DNA of 64,000 bases from Actinomycetes bacterium (lineage in GTDB: Bacteria; Actinomycetota; Acidimicrobiia; Acidimicrobiales; SZUA-35). A program made the translations under genes and the position numbers. The stretch covers positions 1 to 64,000 of the forward strand of contig JAAETV010000002.1 of the NCBI GenBank assembly GCA_024227975.1, given 5' to 3'. The notes under the pieces were generated by a model, which saw nothing but the letters and a program-made list of their open reading frames with translations, was not told where the DNA came from and did not search any database. Of the stretch, positions 60,094 through 64,000 are shown in pieces (within the stretch, counting starts at the first letter, position 1; every line of letters begins with the position of its first letter).

Positions 60094-61512
60094 TCAGCTC
60101 GACGTCACCGGCAACCGGGTGCGATGGTTGGCCCGGCCCGTGACCTCGACCAGATCCCCTGTCAGATATTGGTGGGCGGCCCCTGAGATGGCAACGGTGG
60201 CATAGGTCCCTGGCTTCAGCGGGGTCGACGGGAAATGGACGAGCTTGTTCTGAGCCGTTCGGCCCGTGAGGACCTGAGGATCCTTCTTCGACGGGCCCTC
60301 GATGATGACCTCTTCCACTGTCGCAACACGGGCCTGGTAGCGGGCCAGGGCCGAGCGCTCGATCACTGTTCGGAGCCGGGCGTAGCGGTCCTGGACCTCG
60401 TCCGGGTCGCAGAACTGGTCGACGAGGGCTGCCGCTTCGGTGCCGGGACGGGGAGAGAACACGAAGGTGTAGGCCCCGTCGAAGTGGGCTTCGGCCACCA
60501 CTTCCAGGGTCTTGACGAAGTCGTCTTCGGTCTCACCAGGAAAGCCGACGATGATGTCGGTGGTCACGGCCAGATCGTCGACGGTGGCCCGCCCCTCGGC
60601 CAGGCGGGCCAGATAGCGGTCGGCCCGATAGCCACGGTGCATGGCGGCCAGGATCCGGTCGGAGCCGGATTGGAGGGGGAAGTGGAGATGGGGGACGACG
60701 GCCGGTGTCTCAGCCATGGCCTCGAACACGTCGGTCGTCATGTCCTTGGGGTGGGGGCTGGTGAAGCGGACCCGGCGGATCCCGTCGATCGACCCGATCT
60801 GGCGTAGGAGATCGGCAAACAACGGCCTCACCCGGACGTCGGCCCCACCCTGGCGAGCGGTCAGCATCAGATCACGGCCATAGGAGTTCACGTTCTGACC
60901 GAGCAAGGTGATCTCGGTGACACCTTCGGCCGCCAAGCGCTGCCCTTCGTCGACAAGATCATCAGGGTTGCGGCTGATCTCGGCTCCTCTGACCTCAGGC
61001 ACGATGCAGAAGGCACACCTGTTGTCGCACCCGATCTGGATCGTGAGCCAAGCCCGGTAGTCGACCTCACGCCTGGCCGGCAGGGCCGACGGGAAGGCTT
61101 CGGCGTCGTCGATTGCGGCCTCGTTCCAGATCTCGGTCACCGGCCCACCGGTACGGGCCTGGGTCATCAGCTCAGCCGCCCGGTGAACATTGTGGGTGCC
61201 AAACACCACGTCGACGTGACCCGCTCGCTGGCGGATGATGTCACGGTCCTTTTGGGCCAGGCACCCTCCGACCACGATCTGGAGATCGGGCTTCGTCTCC
61301 TTGAGCGCCTTGAGATTGCCCAACGTCCCATAGAACTTGTTGTCAGCGTTCTCCCTGATACAGCAGGTATTGAGTACAACGACATCGGCTTCATCGAGCT
61401 CATTGGTCTGGTCATAGCCATCGGCTTCGAGCAAGCCAGCGATCCGCTCGGAGTCGTGCTCGTTCATCTGGCAGCCGAAGGTCCGCAGCAGGTAGCGCCC
61501 TTGGGTACTCAC
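60094..61512 (-). CDS. miaB: tRNA-2-methylthio-N6-dimethylallyladenosine synthase
   Basis: 472 residues. The N-terminal UPF0004 domain holds Cys14, Cys50 and Cys84 for the auxiliary 4Fe-4S cluster. The radical-SAM motif C162-DNR-C166-AF-C169 follows, and the TRAM domain is C-terminal. It thiomethylates i6A37 made by MiaA. The GTG start has a TAGGGT hexamer (61519-61524) ending 6 nt upstream, predicting a leaderless mRNA. A 120-bp gap follows before the hydrolase gene. Confidence 0.96.
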   Translation of the reverse strand: MSTQGRYLLRTFGCQMNEHDSERIAGLLEADGYDQTNELDEADVVVLNTCCIRENADNKFYGTLGNLKALKETKPDLQIVVGGCLAQKDRDIIRQRAGHVDVVFGTHNVHRAAELMTQARTGGPVTEIWNEAAIDDAEAFPSALPARREVDYRAWLTIQIGCDNRCAFCIVPEVRGAEISRNPDDLVDEGQRLAAEGVTEITLLGQNVNSYGRDLMLTARQGGADVRVRPLFADLLRQIGSIDGIRRVRFTSPHPKDMTTDVFEAMAETPAVVPHLHFPLQSGSDRILAAMHRGYRADRYLARLAEGRATVDDLAVTTDIIVGFPGETEDDFVKTLEVVAEAHFDGAYTFVFSPRPGTEAAALVDQFCDPDEVQDRYARLRTVIERSALARYQARVATVEEVIIEGPSKKDPQVLTGRTAQNKLVHFPSTPLKPGTYATVAISGAAHQYLTGDLVEVTGRANHRTRLPVTSS

Positions 61513-61575
61513 GTCCCAACCCTACGGGGCCCTCGAGGTCGTTCGCTCACCCCGACCACCGCTGCTCCATCTTCC

Positions 61576-62295
61576 CTAGGCCTGACGGGCGGCTTCGGTA
61601 TCGGCCACGATCACCGATCGGCGAGGTCTGAGGAGACCGGCCGGCATGGTCAGGTCACCAGCCAAAAGGCCACCAAGAGGTTTGGCCTTCTCCGGACCCC
61701 GGATCAGCCAGAGGGCCAGGCGGGCCCGGTCGAGCACGGGCCGGGTCAGGGTCAGACGCCGGTAGCCGTACTGGTGCCCGGTCAGCGCTACGAAGTGACG
61801 AAGCTCGACCAGGGCGGGGTCATCAGCGAACAGTGAAGCGGTGTGCCCGTCGTGGCCAAGGCCCAGCTGTACGATGTCGAGCACCGGAGGGTCATCGGCC
61901 AGGGCGATCAACCGGGCCGAGAAGTCGGCTATGACGGCCTCCACCGCCGAGGGATCATCGGGGGCATGCAGATCGTCGACGGGGAGGGGCAGCCAGCTCA
62001 CAGGGAGGCTGGAGAATGACTGGCGCTGACGGACCAGATTCCGACCTTCCCCCCCGGCGGGGGCCAGGCGCTCGTCGACCTGGATGATCACCACCCGATC
62101 CCAGTCGAGAGCGATGGTGGCAAGATGATCAAAGACCAGACCGGGTGTCGACCCCCCGCTGATGGCCATCAGGCAACGATCCCGACGCTCGATGGCCTCG
62201 TCGATGGCTTCTGCCAGCCGCTCGGCGGCTCGCTTGGCCCACTGATGGATCGACAGGATCTCCAACCGATGCAGGTCCTCGCACCCTGTCATCAC
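61576..62295 (-). CDS. pgl: 6-phosphogluconolactonase
   Basis: 239 residues. ISGGSTPGLVFDHLA, VDERLAP, NLVRQ and LGLGHDGHTASLFADDP are the hallmarks of the oxidative pentose phosphate pathway lactonase. The ATG overlaps the ROK kinase stop (ATGA), pairing glucose phosphorylation with the next pathway step but one. Glucose-6-phosphate dehydrogenase is not in the window. Confidence 0.94.
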   Translation of the reverse strand: MMTGCEDLHRLEILSIHQWAKRAAERLAEAIDEAIERRDRCLMAISGGSTPGLVFDHLATIALDWDRVVIIQVDERLAPAGGEGRNLVRQRQSFSSLPVSWLPLPVDDLHAPDDPSAVEAVIADFSARLIALADDPPVLDIVQLGLGHDGHTASLFADDPALVELRHFVALTGHQYGYRRLTLTRPVLDRARLALWLIRGPEKAKPLGGLLAGDLTMPAGLLRPRRSVIVADTEAARQA

Positions 62296-63212
62296 TGGAC
62301 CTCGAGCGTCGGTACGGCGGGACTGACTGGTCGCCCCACGGCCTCGAACCAGGCGGCGGCCCCGGCCAAGCCGGCATCATCGCCGAGGGCGGCCGGAGCG
62401 ATCTCGATCGGCTGGTCGAGGGCAGGACCATGTTCGACCAACAGACGAGAGAAGATGGGTTCGATCAGGTCGTGGTTGAGGCCAACCCCGCCCCCAACGA
62501 CCACGATCTGGGGCGCGAGCAGCCAGGCCATGTTCACCACCCCGATGCCGACCGCTTCGATGGCATTGTTCCAGATGGTGACAGCTTGCGGGTGCCCGGA
62601 TCTGACCAGGTCAGCGAACTCGCCATCACGTTGGCGCAGTCCGGCCTTGGTTGCCGCGCTGGCGATGGCGGGACCGGCCCCCAACTCCTCGACCGTCGAT
62701 GGGGAACCGGCCCGGGCTGCCAAACGGTCGATGATGGTGTGGCCGATCTCGCCTCCTGAGTGCTGGCCTCGGACCAGCGAACCATCAACGACAATGCCGG
62801 CGCCGACCCCGGTGGAGATGGTCACGTAGACGACATCTCGATGGACTCTCCCGGCGCCGAACGCCGACTCGCCAACGGCAGCCAGATCGGCATCATTGGC
62901 CAGGCTGACGGGGACCCCCATCCGTTCCGCCAACCAGTCGCCAGTCAACGACGGGATCCACCGAGGGGGCAGGTTGGGGGCTTTCAACAACGCCTCGGCG
63001 TCATGATCCACTACCCCTGGGACACCGACGACGGCTCGATCCAGCCCACCGTCGCCAACCACTTCGGCCGCGAGGCGAACGAGCAGCTCCGGCGTTGGCT
63101 CGGTGGCCGGGGTCGGTCTCTGGGCCCGGCGCAGAATGATCCCGTCGTCGGCAACGATGGCGGCACGGACATTGGTGCCGCCAAGGTCGATAGCAACGGT
63201 AGTTCCGGTCAA
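62292..63212 (-). CDS. ROK-family sugar kinase (probable glucokinase) without the zinc motif
   Basis: 306 residues. DLGGTNVRAAIV (phosphate loop), NDADLAAVGE (catalytic Asp), STGVGAGIVVDG and GGEIGH are typical ROK features. The usual zinc motif C-x-C-G-x2-G-C after the conserved His is absent: the segment reads RLAARAGSPSTVEEL with no Cys. Some ROK members lack it, but glucokinases usually have it. The start is TTG with GGAGGA 11-12 nt upstream. It is coupled to pgl. Confidence 0.88.
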   Translation of the reverse strand: MTGTTVAIDLGGTNVRAAIVADDGIILRRAQRPTPATEPTPELLVRLAAEVVGDGGLDRAVVGVPGVVDHDAEALLKAPNLPPRWIPSLTGDWLAERMGVPVSLANDADLAAVGESAFGAGRVHRDVVYVTISTGVGAGIVVDGSLVRGQHSGGEIGHTIIDRLAARAGSPSTVEELGAGPAIASAATKAGLRQRDGEFADLVRSGHPQAVTIWNNAIEAVGIGVVNMAWLLAPQIVVVGGGVGLNHDLIEPIFSRLLVEHGPALDQPIEIAPAALGDDAGLAGAAAWFEAVGRPVSPAVPTLEVQ

Positions 63213-63269
63213 GGGGGTCCCTTCCTCCGACAGTGCTCGCCCTTGACCATGATGTGATCAAATGGGTCA

Positions 63270-64000
63270 ATGAGTGGGCGCCACCTCATCGTACTTGGCA
63301 CCTCGAGCCAGGCCCCGACCCGACACCGTCAGCACAACAGCTTCGCCCTTCGGTGGGATGACCTGCTCATCCTGTTCGATCCTGGCGAGGGCACCCAGCG
63401 CCAATGCATCCTGGCTGGGGTGGCCATCGCCCGCCTCAACGCCGTCTGCATCACCCACTTCCACGGCGACCACAGCCTGGGGTTGCCCGGGGTGATCCAA
63501 CGACGGGCCCTCGACAATCGCACCAGTGGCCGTCCCCCGACCCCCTTGCCCATCTTCTACCCCCGCGAGGGGCAGATCTACTTCGACCGGCTGCGCCACG
63601 CCACTGTCTTCTACGACACGAGCCAGCTGGAGCCCCATCCGATCGAGGGTGAAGGGAAGGTGGCAGCGCTGAACCCAACAGCCAGCCTTTCATCCCGAGC
63701 GTTGGACCATCGGATCTCGACCTTTGGTTTTCGTATCGACGAGGACGATTCAGTCCGGCTCAACCGGGCTGCCCTCGACCACTTCGGTATCAAGGGCCGG
63801 GAGGTTGGCCGGCTTCTGGCTGACGGCAAGATCGAGACCGAGACGGGGACCGTCGGCCTCGACCAGGTGTCGGAGGTCAGGCTCGGTCAGTCGTTCGCCT
63901 TTGTCATGGACACCAGACTGTGCGACGCGGCAATCGAGCTGGCCGATGGGGTCGACCTGATGGTGTGTGAGTCGACCTTCCTCGACCAGGATCGTGAGCT
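63270..64000 (+). CDS. rnz: Ribonuclease Z, 5' part (cut by window edge)
   Basis: Open from the ATG at 63270 to the window end (over 240 codons). HLIVLGTSSQAPTRHRQHNS, DPGEGTQRQ and the metal motif THFHGDHSLGLPG identify the tRNA 3'-processing endonuclease of the metallo-beta-lactamase fold. A later His and the C-terminal motifs lie beyond or at the window edge. It is divergent from the ROK kinase with 57 bp between the starts. Confidence 0.92.
   Translation, partial: MSGRHLIVLGTSSQAPTRHRQHNSFALRWDDLLILFDPGEGTQRQCILAGVAIARLNAVCITHFHGDHSLGLPGVIQRRALDNRTSGRPPTPLPIFYPREGQIYFDRLRHATVFYDTSQLEPHPIEGEGKVAALNPTASLSSRALDHRISTFGFRIDEDDSVRLNRAALDHFGIKGREVGRLLADGKIETETGTVGLDQVSEVRLGQSFAFVMDTRLCDAAIELADGVDLMVCESTFLDQDRE

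Overview
The window is one continuous, G+C-rich bacterial chromosome segment with dense housekeeping gene content. No insertion sequence, phage gene or CRISPR array was seen. Several features point to a free-living actinobacterium, most likely a deep-branching lineage such as Acidimicrobiia; this placement is inference. The order glmU-like/prs/rplY/pth/mfd, ispE/rsmA/tatD/rsmI and miaB/miaA/dapF/hflX/lexA/LysM protein/nrdR matches the order known from Mycobacterium. LexA operators are of the CGAAC-N4-GTTCG type. Tiny basic proteins resembling the actinobacterial ribosomal proteins bS22 and bL37 are present.

Layout. 1-3.1 kb: a lipoprotein start and a CoA-dependent 2-oxoacid:ferredoxin oxidoreductase (korAB). 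3.4-8.1 kb: a glycine betaine/proline ABC importer whose permease carries an unusual C-terminal membrane extension. 8.4-10.8 kb: a Vps62-like membrane protein and a BON-LysM protein. 10.9-15.1 kb: a four-gene cluster of FAD/NAD(P)-binding protein, small membrane protein, protein kinase homologue lacking the catalytic Asp, and zinc-ribbon/FHA protein. This is the best candidate for an undescribed signalling unit. 15.2-20.8 kb: a secreted propeller/Fn3 protein, an SDR and a PAS-GGDEF-EAL protein. 21-29 kb: DUF169, mfd, pth, rplY, prs, a truncated GlmU-like protein and tRNA-Gln. 29.4-38.3 kb: bS22, ispE, rsmA, tatD, rmuC, a DUF937/BON/OmpA-type envelope protein, S4 protein, rsmI, DUF192, ychF and a bL37-like protein. 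38.4-45 kb: phosphohexomutase, queuosine-salvage enzyme, enoyl-CoA hydratase, an EAL protein and a PfkB kinase. 45.1-50.1 kb: nrdJ, a 0.9 kb non-coding stretch, a RibD-C reductase and nrdR. 50.2-64 kb: an SOS locus (LysM division-inhibitor-like gene, four LexA boxes, lexA), then dapE, dapC, hflX, dapF, miaA, miaB, pgl, a ROK kinase and the 5' part of RNase Z.

Two transcription patterns emerge from the raw sequence. First, many genes without a Shine-Dalgarno sequence have a TANNNT hexamer ending 6-7 nt before their start codon, which predicts leaderless mRNAs. One of these, the phosphohexomutase gene, seems to begin at an ATC codon. Second, rmuC, the SOS LysM gene and nrdJ, all linked to DNA damage or DNA precursors, share a CTGTCACA element at a fixed distance from the -10 position, reminiscent of the mycobacterial PafBC-type damage promoter.

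A third theme is enzyme homologues at conserved loci with altered key residues: GlmU-like (acetyltransferase half lost), DapF (first catalytic Cys is Ser), a protein kinase (HRD to HRS), an APH-like kinase (HGD to HGS) and a ROK kinase without the zinc cysteines.
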